This document shows, one piece after another, positions 52,826 to 62,920 of a stretch of DNA of 64,000 nt (its first letter is position 1; each line of letters starts with the position of its first letter). The notes under the pieces were generated by a model that was given only the letters and a program-made list of their open reading frames with translations, was not told the origin of the DNA and did not search any database. The translations under genes and the position numbers were made by a program. The stretch comes from an uncultured Dehalococcoidia bacterium (GTDB lineage: Bacteria; Chloroflexota; Dehalococcoidia; Lucifugimonadales; UBA3495): the NCBI GenBank assembly GCA_951812625.1, contig CATOSP010000001.1, forward strand, positions 62,001 through 126,000, read 5' to 3'.

Positions 52826-53260
52826 TCATTGGCGGGAATCAAACTCCACCGTCTCGTCCGGGTTGACCTTGAACCACCCCTGTCCCGGAGCCGGTTCCTC
52901 CTGCCTGTGCCGGGGGACCACCCGCACACCCATCGACGCCAGCATCCCGTCTATCTGGCGGACGGACTGGACCACCGGTTCGGACAGTGAGACGGCCGAG
53001 GACAGTCTCATCCGTACCTCCAGAAGCTCGTTCGTGAGCCTGAGAGCCATCTCCACCCCGGCAAGATTCAGCCCCATGTCCTCCACGAAGTGCTTGATCA
53101 GGCGCAGGCGGGCGACGTCCTCGTCTGAGTAGGTCCGCAGGCTGCCCATACGCAATGGGGCGATGAACCCGGCGCGCTCGTACTTGCGCAGCGTCTGGGG
53201 GTGCATGTCCAGGGTCTTCGCCACGACGCTGATTAGATATATGCCTTGAGTCTGCCTCAT
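52826..53260 (-). CDS. hspR: HspR-like MerR-family repressor
   Basis: The ATG at 53260 follows GAGAGGGG, giving 144 residues. The MerR winged helix opens YLISVVAKTLDMHPQTLRKY with the arm MGSLRTYSDEDVARLRLIK, matching HspR, the heat-shock repressor. It lies divergent from the small-protein/hsp20 operon across strong promoters, so it likely represses that operon and itself. The C-terminal extension VVPRHRQEEPAPG is not in the MerR core. Confidence 0.85.
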   Translation of the reverse strand: MRQTQGIYLISVVAKTLDMHPQTLRKYERAGFIAPLRMGSLRTYSDEDVARLRLIKHFVEDMGLNLAGVEMALRLTNELLEVRMRLSSAVSLSEPVVQSVRQIDGMLASMGVRVVPRHRQEEPAPGQGWFKVNPDETVEFDSRQ

Positions 53261-53299
53261 TCCCCTCTCCGGCTCTCTGCCGCCTGCCCTATTGGCCGG

Positions 53300-53328
53300 T
53301 TTATATACCAGGGGAATAGCAGTGTCAA
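53300..53328 (-). promoter_or_regulatory. Promoter of hspR
   Basis: Read on the minus strand, a consensus -35 TTGACA (53328-53323) and TATAAA -10 (53305-53300) are 17 bases apart. It lies 40 bases from the hspR start codon. Confidence 0.7.
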
Positions 53329-53365
53329 TCATATATCTAACTTGTAACCCATTATATATATTTAC

Positions 53366-53394
53366 TTGACACGAGTTATATCAATATATATACT
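53366..53394 (+). promoter_or_regulatory. Promoter of the small-protein/hsp20 operon
   Basis: Consensus TTGACA at 53366-53371 and TATACT at 53389-53394 are 17 bases apart in an AT-rich tract. The semi-palindrome CTTG-ACA-CGAG overlapping the -35 resembles a degenerate HspR half-site pair; this last point is inference. Confidence 0.75.
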
Positions 53395-53425
53395 CAGACC
53401 ATGTTCTTGATAAGGAGGTTATGCC

Positions 53426-53620
53426 GTGGCAGCGATGGAGATTCTCGAGCGGAACGAACAGTCGGACATAGCCGTAGAGGCGCTCTCACCCAGGATTGCA
53501 CGGGACGTGGAAAACGTCCTGGAAGAGGCCGACTTGGTCAGGGAGAAACAACGGCCCGAGACCCGCCAGTGGTATTACCAGGTGGGTGGGGCTGGTGTCC
53601 GCTATTACTCCTTCCGGTAG
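53426..53620 (+). CDS. small hypothetical protein at the head of the hsp20 operon
   Basis: The GTG at 53426 follows AAGGAGG by seven bases and gives 64 residues with a helical, acidic middle (ARDVENVLEEADLVREKQRP) and an aromatic end. No domain is recognised. It lies directly after a consensus promoter and about 116 bases before hsp20, so it is likely heat-induced along with it. Confidence 0.6.
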   Translation: MAAMEILERNEQSDIAVEALSPRIARDVENVLEEADLVREKQRPETRQWYYQVGGAGVRYYSFR

Positions 53621-53736
53621 ACGTCATCAGCGCGCCTTCCCGAAGCCCCGCCACCAACGGGAGCAAGTGGAAGCAGGACATACCAGAAGGCATATCAACG
53701 ATACAAGCAGAAGCAAGTAACATAGGAGGAAACGCC

Positions 53737-54204
53737 ATGATGAACCGATGGGAGCCATTCAACGATCTTCGCAGGATGCAGTCCACCATGGACCGGATGT
53801 GGCGCAGGTTTGGGAACCTGGATGGGCACTCCGATGACCACGACTTCGAGGCATGGGCCATACCCCTGGATGTGAGCCGGGCCGGCGACGACATCGTCGT
53901 CCGCGCTTCCATGCCGGGTGTGCCGCCCCAGGACATCCAGGTGTCCATCGAGGACAACCTGCTGACCATCCAGGCGCGCACGTCGGACCAACACGAGGAA
54001 TCCGACGGCAACTACCTGATGCGCGAGCGACGGAGCGGCGCATTCCACAGGACGTTGCGACTGCCCGACTCGGTGGACGCGGACAGGGTCCAGCCCCGCT
54101 ACGAGCACGGCGTCCTGACCATCACCGTGCCCAAGGCCGAGGCCAAGCGGGCCAGGCATCTGCCGGTCCAGGTCATCGAGGAAGCCGGGGTAGAGGGCAG
54201 CTAG
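53737..54204 (+). CDS. Hsp20 small heat-shock protein
   Basis: The ATG at 53737 follows AGGAGG by seven bases and gives 155 residues. The alpha-crystallin domain runs from AWAIPLDVSRAGDDIVVRAS to the conserved GVLTITVPKAEAKRARHLPV. It holds unfolding proteins as an ATP-independent chaperone. Likely repressor is the divergent HspR. Two hairpins follow the stop. Confidence 0.93.
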   Translation: MMNRWEPFNDLRRMQSTMDRMWRRFGNLDGHSDDHDFEAWAIPLDVSRAGDDIVVRASMPGVPPQDIQVSIEDNLLTIQARTSDQHEESDGNYLMRERRSGAFHRTLRLPDSVDADRVQPRYEHGVLTITVPKAEAKRARHLPVQVIEEAGVEGS

Positions 54205-54213
54205 ACCGATACC

Positions 54214-54248
54214 CCAAGGGTCACCAGCCACTCGCCGGTGACCCTTGG
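54214..54248 (+). terminator. Hairpin following hsp20
   Basis: CCAAGGGTCACC at 54214-54225 pairs perfectly with GGTGACCCTTGG at 54237-54248, loop of 11. It lies 9 bases past the stop but lacks a T-run, so it may stabilise the mRNA end instead of terminating. Confidence 0.6.
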
Positions 54249-54270
54249 CAGCTCTCACCCGATAAACGAG

Positions 54271-54303
54271 ACCGGCGCGGGTTCATCCCCCCACGCCGGT
54301 TTT
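54271..54303 (+). terminator. Rho-independent terminator of the hsp20 operon
   Basis: ACCGGCG at 54271-54277 pairs with CGCCGGT at 54294-54300 and runs into TTTT. A second hairpin lies just upstream. Confidence 0.55.
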
Positions 54304-54323
54304 GCATATCACACGTCAACCGC

Positions 54324-54369
54324 AAAAAGACCAGCGCGGGACCCGCTAGAAGCGGATTCCCGCGCTGGT
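54324..54369 (-). terminator. Rho-independent terminator of sodN
   Basis: A nearly continuous stem: ACCAGCGCGGGA (54330-54341) pairs with TCCCGCGCTGGT (54358-54369), with CCGCT/AGCGG continuing inside to a 3-base loop. On the minus strand it is followed by CTTTTTG, and sodN ends 40 bases before it. Confidence 0.9.
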
Positions 54370-54408
54370 GTGTGTCCGAAACGATGGTATCGGGCGTATG
54401 AATGTGGG

Positions 54409-54870
54409 CTAGGTCCCGTAGCGGGCGGCGGCGTTGGGGTCGCTGTAGTCCACGTTCTTCGTCGCCCAGAAAGCCGCGGCTATGTCGTCGCAGGCCGCAA
54501 CTAGGTTTTCGGCGTTTTCCATGCTGACAGTCTGCTTGCACTGGCCCGCCAGCTTCAGGGCAGCATTGAACTTGGCGGCGATCTCATTTGCATCGGTGTT
54601 GGGCCAGGCGTAGTCGGCCCAGAGAATCCGCAACTCTTCCTTGCACTTCTCGGCGTGCTCTTCCTTGACCTGGACATAGCGGCTGAAGGTGTTTGCGAAC
54701 GCCTGGTGAGCCGCCATCTCTGAACCGGGGGCCGGGTGCTCCAGGTTCTGCATCCGCAGCACCATCTTCTGGACCGTCTGGGCTGCCATCTTGGCAACTA
54801 CCGGGTCGTAGATTCCGCAGGGAATGTCACAGTGGGCTTTTGCCCTCGGCACGCTCAACCACTTGAACAT
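54409..54870 (-). CDS. sodN: nickel-containing superoxide dismutase
   Basis: The 153 residues begin MFKWLSVPRAKA, a short propeptide. Then comes HCDIPCGIYDP: His13, Cys14 and Cys18 become the nickel hook after cleavage before His13. The remainder is the four-helix bundle (EHAEKCKEELRILWADYAWP, AENLVAACDDIAAAFWATK). It disproportionates superoxide. A SodX-type protease, usually adjacent to cleave the propeptide, is not in this window. GAGGT lies upstream of the ATG and a terminator follows. Confidence 0.93.
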   Translation of the reverse strand: MFKWLSVPRAKAHCDIPCGIYDPVVAKMAAQTVQKMVLRMQNLEHPAPGSEMAAHQAFANTFSRYVQVKEEHAEKCKEELRILWADYAWPNTDANEIAAKFNAALKLAGQCKQTVSMENAENLVAACDDIAAAFWATKNVDYSDPNAAARYGT

Positions 54871-54986
54871 ACTTGCGCTACCTCGTTATGTAAGATTGAA
54901 TGCCCGAATCAGATTACAAGAAAACGCCACCAACCGCAACCTTGGAAGCGCGCCCTGACGCTACCTCCGCGAGGCGCCTGACGGCG

Positions 54987-55838
54987 TCACTCCAGCCCCT
55001 TCAGTTGTTCTATGATGATCTCGTTGTCCGGGCGGTCGGTAAGGTCCTTCCCGATGTACCGCCACCGGATTTTGCCCTCTTTGTCCAACACAAAAACCGC
55101 GGGCGCGGCCAGCCCGTCGCCCAGCAAGTCGTACACCCCGTACATACGGGCGACCCTGGCCTTCGGGTCGTATAGCACTGGGTATTGGAGTTCGAACCCC
55201 TTGACCAGGTAGTAGGCCCCTTCCCAGTCGTTGACGGCGACTGCCAGCGTCTCTGCTCCGAGGGCTTTCATTGCCGGGTAGTCCTCGTTCAGCTCCACGA
55301 GCTGCCGCCGGCAGAAGGCTCAAGTGTGGGTCCGGTAAAAGACCAGGACAACGTCCTTCTTGCCCGCATATGATGCCAGGTCGACCACCGGACCATTGCC
55401 GCTGGGCAGCGTGAATGTAGGCGCCTGCGCCCCTACCGTAGCTGGGTAACGTCCGTTTCCTCCGCTGCTGACAGGGGATGTTGGCCTGGGAGCCTGAGAA
55501 TGGGACTGAGTAGTTGTATCCATTGGAGCCGGAGTCAGTGCGGAACTGGCGGTCGCGGTCGACGTGAGAGTCGGGACTGGGGTGGCCTTGTGGATGCCAA
55601 CCACCGTCCCTGCCGGGGTCCAGTCTGCCAAGTTCAGTGTCGGCGGCTCGGTGGGCTTCAGGGTGGGTGTGGAGACGAGCGTAGTCGGTGTTGGTGTTGC
55701 CATGGGAGCTCGCGTTGCGGTAGGAACGGGCGTTTGTGCTGGCAAAGCAGGTTCCGGTGCCGACGCAGGCGCGGAGCCGCAAGCCAGCAACATGGCAACG
55801 GTGAGCAACAGAATAAAACTGGTCAGGACCCGGAGCAT
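54987..55838 (-). CDS. probable selenocysteine-containing lipoprotein peroxiredoxin (AhpC/TSA-like), read through an in-frame TGA
   Basis: Two open segments in the same frame join through one TGA at 55322-55320. The first begins MLRVLTSFILLLTVAMLLACG, a lipoprotein signal with the lipobox Cys at 20, followed by a Pro/Thr-rich linker (about 25-125) and QAPTFTLPSGNGPVVDLASY. Then VLVFYRTHT-TGA-AFCRRQLVEL aligns with the peroxiredoxin consensus VLVFYRGxWCPFC, so the TGA falls at the peroxidatic cysteine (residue 173), giving a U-x-x-C motif with C176. The rest (ALGAETLAVAVNDW, PAVFVLDKEGKIRWRYIG) is an ordinary AhpC/TSA C-terminus. A hairpin suited to SECIS follows. Nonsense mutation or sequencing error is the alternative. 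Confidence 0.75.
55290..55304 (-). promoter_or_regulatory. SECIS-like hairpin after the in-frame TGA
   Basis: On the minus strand, CAGCTC and GAGCTG form a perfect 6-bp stem around loop GTG, with the loop 21 bases after the TGA. The loop begins with G, as bacterial SECIS elements need. A shorter stem closer to the TGA is mutually exclusive with it. Confidence 0.5.
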
Positions 55839-56047
55839 GGGATGCACTCAATCAATGGTCAGGAGTTGGGTAAAACCCTTGGCCGCTGGATAACAAATGA
55901 ATGGTTATGCTGATATACGACGATGGAATGCCCACCGGATTCTACCAAAGTTGTATCGCATAATCACCGTAGATATAATCGAAATCCGCCTGTCCGATAT
56001 TCACAGAAGTTGCAATGGCGGCCAAACGCGCCGCAGGAGGAGAACCT

Positions 56048-57736
<1,689 letters not shown>

Positions 57737-57769
57737 TCCCTTCCATTTGATTAGAAGGTGGACGAGGTG

Positions 57770-58837
57770 ATGATGGAAGCTGACGACGTAATAGAGCGGA
57801 TAGAGTCCGAGGAAGAGGACCTTGATGTTGGTTCTCCCACCTATCGAATTAGATCTTACCCATCCGATCCGGATCTTGAGACATTGCATTCGAGGTGGAA
57901 GCGCCAAGAACTCACTATTCCGGAGTTTCAACGAGGATTTGTATGGAAGCCCGCCCAGGCCAGTCGGTTGATTGAGTCTTTCCTGATGGGCCTACCAATC
58001 CCTGGTATCTTCGTTTTTGTCCAAACCGATGCCCAAGGAGGAGGTGACTCAACCCAGCTAGTTATCGATGGCCAACAGAGGCTGCGCAGCGTGTTTGGGT
58101 TCTTCGAGGACAAGCTACCGCCCAGTGGGAGCCACTTCAGGCTAACAGGAGTGGACGAGCGGTGGATGGGCAAGAAATACACCGACCTCACCCATGGAGA
58201 ACAAACAACGTTGCTCAGATCGGTACTCCGAGTCGTCAACATAGAGCAACGAGACCCTCCAAACGACAGCTCTAGCATCTATAAGATTTTTGAGCGGCTG
58301 AACACTGGTGGGACCACCCTGACACCCCAGGAGATACGGAACAGTTCTTGTCATGGGCCTTTCAACGACATGTTGGTGGATGCGAACAACTATCCTGCTT
58401 GGCGAGAAGTGTTTGGCTCCGCTGGACCAGACCGCAGAATGCGGGATGTTGAACTCATTGCCAGATTCCTCGCCTTATGTGAGGGGCATGAATCATACAC
58501 AAAGCCCATGAAAGAATTCATCACGAACTATATGGCGAGACATCAAAAGGAGGCCAACCCACAGACATACCGAAGTGTCTTCACCGACACAGTCCAACGC
58601 CTCGTCGACTCACTAGGCACTAGACCGTTTCATGTACGTCGAGGCATCAATGTAGCCGTGTTCGACTCAGTGATGGTGGCGTTTGCGAAATCGGCCTCTA
58701 CCCCTACTGACATCGCCGAGCGGTATCAGGCCCTTAAGGTCAATCCTAGTTTCGTCGACGCCACAACCGCCGGTACAACTGACGTTGATACTGTGCGAGA
58801 GAGGTTGGAGTTAGCCCGGCAAGTGTTGTTTGAATAA
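57770..58837 (+). CDS. DUF262-domain protein, module 2
   Basis: I choose the ATG at 57770, eight bases after AGGTGG; a GTG at 57758 would add four residues. The 355-residue protein has EFQRGFVWKPAQASRLIES, GLPIPGIFVF, VIDGQQRLRSVFGFF (D100-R104) and IFERLNTGGTTLTPQEIRN, all DUF262 hallmarks. No nuclease domain is attached. It differs strongly from the DUF262 protein at 12415, so the two modules are not recent duplicates. The TAA stop and following ATG overlap by one base (TAATG). Confidence 0.85.
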   Translation: MMEADDVIERIESEEEDLDVGSPTYRIRSYPSDPDLETLHSRWKRQELTIPEFQRGFVWKPAQASRLIESFLMGLPIPGIFVFVQTDAQGGGDSTQLVIDGQQRLRSVFGFFEDKLPPSGSHFRLTGVDERWMGKKYTDLTHGEQTTLLRSVLRVVNIEQRDPPNDSSSIYKIFERLNTGGTTLTPQEIRNSSCHGPFNDMLVDANNYPAWREVFGSAGPDRRMRDVELIARFLALCEGHESYTKPMKEFITNYMARHQKEANPQTYRSVFTDTVQRLVDSLGTRPFHVRRGINVAVFDSVMVAFAKSASTPTDIAERYQALKVNPSFVDATTAGTTDVDTVRERLELARQVLFE

Positions 58838-59349
58838 TGCCACGAGATACCTACGTGACAGATAGATGCTCCGAAATCAATACTCTAGTCGAATACGCTG
58901 CCGAGAAGTCTGACTCCGACCCTGGTGTAGGAGCTTATCTGGCTGGTTATATCAGTGTGCTCACTTCCGGTGTTGTCGAAGACTGCATCGAGCATCTGGT
59001 TGTTGAACGGGCCCGGATGTCAAACGATCCACAACTCCAGGAATTCGTCCGGCTCTCGATAGATAGGCAGTTTAGAAATCCCCGCTCGAGTGATATATCC
59101 GAAGTCTTGGGTTGGTTCAGTGCAGCATATAGAGATTCCTACAACCGTTCCGTCAGCACACAAGCACGAGAGGCGTTGGGCAGTATCCTTAGCAACCGCA
59201 TGTCTCTGGCGCATAAGGGCTCCCCACAATTGGCTCTCACTGTCAACGATGTCCGAGGATATTTCGTACAGATAGTTGAGATACTTGAGGTCGTTGAGGA
59301 CATCCTAATCGGCGGTAGCTCAAGCCCACAGGTTGCTCCCCAAAGCTGA
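58837..59349 (+). CDS. HEPN-family putative RNase (MAE_28990-like), partner of DUF262 module 2
   Basis: The 170 residues are helical. NRMSLAHKG near the C-terminal half contains R121 and H126, an R-x4-H HEPN catalytic motif; the N-terminal half (LAGYISVLTSGVVEDCIEHL) fits the MAE_28990/MAE_18760-type HEPN family. Start overlaps the DUF262 stop by one base, so coupling is strong. An RNA-cleaving effector is inferred from the family. Confidence 0.7.
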   Translation: MPRDTYVTDRCSEINTLVEYAAEKSDSDPGVGAYLAGYISVLTSGVVEDCIEHLVVERARMSNDPQLQEFVRLSIDRQFRNPRSSDISEVLGWFSAAYRDSYNRSVSTQAREALGSILSNRMSLAHKGSPQLALTVNDVRGYFVQIVEILEVVEDILIGGSSSPQVAPQS

Positions 59350-59468
59350 GGCTGGCGGTTAAGTCTCCCATTCCCTTCATCTTTATATCCGTAGCATCGC
59401 CAGCGACACCTTAGCCAAGGACCGTTACATCTTCGAACTTACCCTACATCCCATGACCGAGGTGCAGC

Positions 59469-60272
59469 ATGGCTTCAGAACAGATCGAGTTCACCACCCA
59501 GGGAAACGTGGCCCGCATTACCATGAACCGGCCCGAAGCCCGCAACGCCATGTCTCCCGGAATGGTCGAAGACATGGGTAACGCCCTCCGCTCCTGCCGC
59601 CGCCAGGACATCCGGGCCGTGATAATCGGCGGGGCGGGTGGAGCGTTCTGCGCCGGGGCGGATGTCAAGGACTTCGTGGACCAACTGGACAGCGGCGGCC
59701 CCGAGGGCCTGTCTCAACACCTGAATAATCTGGCCGGAGCGTTGCATCGTGACGTTGTCCTGGAAATCCGCCGCCTGGAGAAACCGGTCATCGCCAGCAT
59801 TGACGGGGTCGCAGCCGGGGGCGGGTTCAGCCTGATGCTGGCCTGCGACATGCGCATCGCCTCCGCCGCGTCCCGGTTCCTGATGGCCTACGCCAACATC
59901 GGGGCCACCGCCGACGGCGGCTCCACTTACCTCCTGCCCCGGCTTGTGGGCGCGGGAAAGGCGATGGAGCTATTCATGGCCAGCCAGCCCATGAGTGCAG
60001 AGTCCGCCCTGGAAATCGGGCTGGTCAACCAGGTCTGTCCTTCGGGAGACCTGGACCGGCACGTGCTGGAGACGGCGATGCGGCTGGCCGAGGGGCCGAC
60101 CATTGCCTATGGACGGGCCAAGGCCCTGTTCGACCGTTCCTGGGACTCCAACCTCGAGGACCAACTGGACGCGGAGACCGCATCCATGAGCAGCATCGGC
60201 CTGACCGGAGACTTTCAGGACGGAATTCGCGCCTTCGCCGAAAAACGCCGCCCCTGGTTCCAGGGCAGGTAG
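59469..60272 (+). CDS. enoyl-CoA hydratase/isomerase family protein
   Basis: A 267-residue crotonase. Oxyanion-hole loops are GGAGGAFCAGADVKDF and IDGVAAGGGFSLMLACDMRI; the region YANIGATADGGSTYLLPRLVG holds Thr/Asp in place of the usual second Glu, as in several isomerases. C-terminus GIRAFAEKRRPWFQGR is standard. It is convergent with mutS2. Confidence 0.85.
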   Translation: MASEQIEFTTQGNVARITMNRPEARNAMSPGMVEDMGNALRSCRRQDIRAVIIGGAGGAFCAGADVKDFVDQLDSGGPEGLSQHLNNLAGALHRDVVLEIRRLEKPVIASIDGVAAGGGFSLMLACDMRIASAASRFLMAYANIGATADGGSTYLLPRLVGAGKAMELFMASQPMSAESALEIGLVNQVCPSGDLDRHVLETAMRLAEGPTIAYGRAKALFDRSWDSNLEDQLDAETASMSSIGLTGDFQDGIRAFAEKRRPWFQGR

Positions 60273-60341
60273 CCTTCCAGCGCCGACCCAGTTGTGTGGT
60301 CTACTGGACAGAATCCTGGCCGTAGCCGTCCGCCACCGGCC

Positions 60342-62906
60342 CTACACCAGTTCCACCACCGTTACACCCTCGCCGCCGTTGCCTTCGCCGCCCTCGTAGC
60401 CGGAAGCCAGGGGATGGTGATCTAGGTACTCCCGGATGGCGCGGCGGAGGGTGCCGGTGCCCTTGCCGTGGATGATGCGGATATTCTCCACGCCATCCAG
60501 TGATGCGTTGTTCAGCAGGTCGTCGACACGCCCCAGGGCATCGTCGACCCGGAAACCGCGCAGGTCGATCTCGGTGTTGCTCTGCCTGGGGGTCTGGCGC
60601 TGGAAGTAGACCCCGTGCTGGGCCGCGGCCTGGTGCCCACCCGCCGGGCGCTCCAGCTGGTACAGGGGCACCTTGGCCCTCATCGTGCCCAGCAGCACTT
60701 CCACCTGCCCTTCCTCGTCGGCTGGCGTGATGACCTCCACCGGGCGGGGGATCCCACGGAGAAAAACGCGGTCGCCGCTGCCCACCCGTTCCTGCCAGGG
60801 AGTGCGCTTCACCTCGATGGGCTGCCATTGGGGTGCCCGTACCTCTCGTGCGGCCTCCCGTAGTTGGGCGCGCTGTTCCTGGATGACCTGGCGGTGTTCT
60901 TCGGGGGATGGTGCGCGGTCCAGTGCCCGCTCGGCGCGGCGCAGCCTGTCCAGCAGGTCCCCGATGCGTACCTGGAGGTCCTGCCGTGCGTCTTCCACCA
61001 GATCCGCCTTGCGGGACTCGACGTTGACCAACTGCGCTTCGGCTTCGGCCTGCTGCTGGCGCGACTGGGCCAGGTTGGCCTCCGCTTGCTGCCGGAGTTC
61101 CTCTATCACTCGGCGCTCTTCCTGTAGCTGGAGCAGCAGGTCCTCCGTGGCCTGCTCCACCGGGGATATGGCAGTGCGGGCCTGCTCGATAATCTGCTGT
61201 GGTATCCCCAAACGCGCGGCGATAGTCAGCGCATAGCTCCGTCCCGGAACGCCCATCGTGACCCGGTAGGTGGGCCTCAGGGTCTGGGGGTGCAGGTCAA
61301 CGCTGGCATTGACCATGCCCGGGGTCTCCTGGACGAAGCGGGCCACGCCGCGATGGTGGGTTGTGGCTACGACGAGGGACCCCTGGTCAAGAAAATGATT
61401 CAGGATGGCCTGACCTAGCGCCGATCCCTCCTCCGGGTCGGTGCTGGTGCCCAGTTCGTCCACCAGAATCAGTGACTGGTCGGTGGCCTGTCCCATGATC
61501 GTCAGCAGGTTCTGGATGTGGGAACTGAAGGTGGAAAGGGCCTGCTCGATGCTCTGCTGGTCGCCAATGTCGACGAATACGCCGTCGAACAGCGGAAGCG
61601 CCGCTTCATCGGCGGGAACATGCAGCCCGGACTGGGCCATCAGGGAGAGGAGGCCCACCGTCTTCAGGGCAACCGTCTTGCCTCCGGCATTGGGGCCCGT
61701 AATGAGCATCACCGTCGAGGGTCGGATGCTGTCCGCTGCTCCCCTGTCGGCAAGGCGGTCCAAAGCGATATTCTCAACAGGCTGTCCACCCAACTCGATG
61801 GTCACCGGGACCACATCGCCGGACAACAGCGGGTGGCGCGCGCCCGTCAGGCGCAGTCTGCGGGTTGAAGCCGCATCCGCGCGCTGGCCGGTCATCATGG
61901 TCCGTTCTCGCCAGTCTGGGGCGGGCGGGTCAGATACCCAGGGGGAGACGGCCCGCAGTGCCGAGGAGTAGCGGCCTTTGGCCATATCGAAGTCGAGCCG
62001 GGAAAGGATATCCAGGGTCAGCAATAGTTCCCGTCCAACACGGCTGGTCTGGCTGGAAAGCTGGCGCAGGACCCGTTCCTCCTCACGTTCCTCGGCCAGC
62101 CGCGCCTCCCGCCAGCGGTTCCCAAGCTCGATGGCGCCCATCGGCTCGACGAATACGGTTGAGCCGCTGTCTGAAACGTCGTGGACTATCCCGGGGACCC
62201 GGGGCTTCATCTCCGCCTTGATGAGCAGCACCAACCGCCCGTTGCGTTGGGTGATTATCGGTTCCTGGACCACCTCCATTCGCTGGAACCGCCGCAGGTT
62301 CCTTTCCATCATCTCGTTGAGCCGTTGGTGGACGGCCCGCGATTCCTGGCGCAAGTGGCGCAGGTTGGGGCTGGCATCATCAAGCACCTCACCCGCTGGG
62401 CTGATGGCCGAGGCAATGGCGCTCTCAATTGCGCTGAGGTCTGGGATATTGGACGCATAGCCGGAAAGCAGGGGAAACTCGTCTCGACTGGCAAGATGCG
62501 ACCGGTCATAGCGGGCAGCCTGCAATAGTTCTTGTATGTAGTGGAGTTCCTCCCCTCGCAGCAGGCCGCCCAGCAGCGCTCGTTGCACTGGCTCCCGGAA
62601 GTCGATGCGCGGGCCGAACTCCAGCCCTCCGCCTCCCTCGATGAACTCCCTGGCCTCGGTGGTCTCCTGCAGGTCGGTGGCTATGGCCAGGTGGTCTCGA
62701 CCGGGCATCAACCCCAGCGCGGTCTCGTCGCCCATGACGGTACGGGCGTAGGACGCCAGTTGCTGCCGCACCTGGTCAAACTCCAGGAGCCGGACAGCAT
62801 GGGCAAAGGTCTGCGGGGTGTCGGGACCGTTGGAATTAGTTGGGGATGGCGGTGGTGAGCCGCTTGTCTGGACGGAAGGCTGAGGGTCTGGGGCTAAGTT
62901 CTGCAT
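60342..62906 (-). CDS. mutS2: MutS2 (RqcU-type) ATPase with C-terminal Smr domain
   Basis: The 854 residues contain the MutS core and ATPase: Walker A in LITGPNAGGKTVAL, Walker B in SLILVDELGTSTDPEEG. A long coiled coil (about 600-700) precedes a KOW-like barrel (GDRVFLRGIPRPVEVI) and the Smr domain (IDLRGFRVDDALGRVDDLL, RIIHGKGTGTLRRAIREY). In Bacillus, MutS2 binds collided ribosomes and helps split them. It starts 14 bases after a VLRF1-type gene on the same strand, so the two form an operon with a ribosome-rescue theme. Confidence 0.93.
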   Translation of the reverse strand: MQNLAPDPQPSVQTSGSPPPSPTNSNGPDTPQTFAHAVRLLEFDQVRQQLASYARTVMGDETALGLMPGRDHLAIATDLQETTEAREFIEGGGGLEFGPRIDFREPVQRALLGGLLRGEELHYIQELLQAARYDRSHLASRDEFPLLSGYASNIPDLSAIESAIASAISPAGEVLDDASPNLRHLRQESRAVHQRLNEMMERNLRRFQRMEVVQEPIITQRNGRLVLLIKAEMKPRVPGIVHDVSDSGSTVFVEPMGAIELGNRWREARLAEEREEERVLRQLSSQTSRVGRELLLTLDILSRLDFDMAKGRYSSALRAVSPWVSDPPAPDWRERTMMTGQRADAASTRRLRLTGARHPLLSGDVVPVTIELGGQPVENIALDRLADRGAADSIRPSTVMLITGPNAGGKTVALKTVGLLSLMAQSGLHVPADEAALPLFDGVFVDIGDQQSIEQALSTFSSHIQNLLTIMGQATDQSLILVDELGTSTDPEEGSALGQAILNHFLDQGSLVVATTHHRGVARFVQETPGMVNASVDLHPQTLRPTYRVTMGVPGRSYALTIAARLGIPQQIIEQARTAISPVEQATEDLLLQLQEERRVIEELRQQAEANLAQSRQQQAEAEAQLVNVESRKADLVEDARQDLQVRIGDLLDRLRRAERALDRAPSPEEHRQVIQEQRAQLREAAREVRAPQWQPIEVKRTPWQERVGSGDRVFLRGIPRPVEVITPADEEGQVEVLLGTMRAKVPLYQLERPAGGHQAAAQHGVYFQRQTPRQSNTEIDLRGFRVDDALGRVDDLLNNASLDGVENIRIIHGKGTGTLRRAIREYLDHHPLASGYEGGEGNGGEGVTVVELV

Positions 62907-62920
62907 CGGCGTATTTTGGT

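Noticed and set aside
55302..55314. Hairpin CTGCC-GGC-GGCAG as the SECIS element
   Set aside because: Its loop lies only 10 bases after the TGA, closer than bacterial SECIS elements usually are; the distal stem fits better.
55320..55322. TGA as a simple nonsense mutation making a pseudogene
   Set aside because: Not excluded, but the codon falls exactly at the catalytic cysteine and both sides keep intact reading and motifs.
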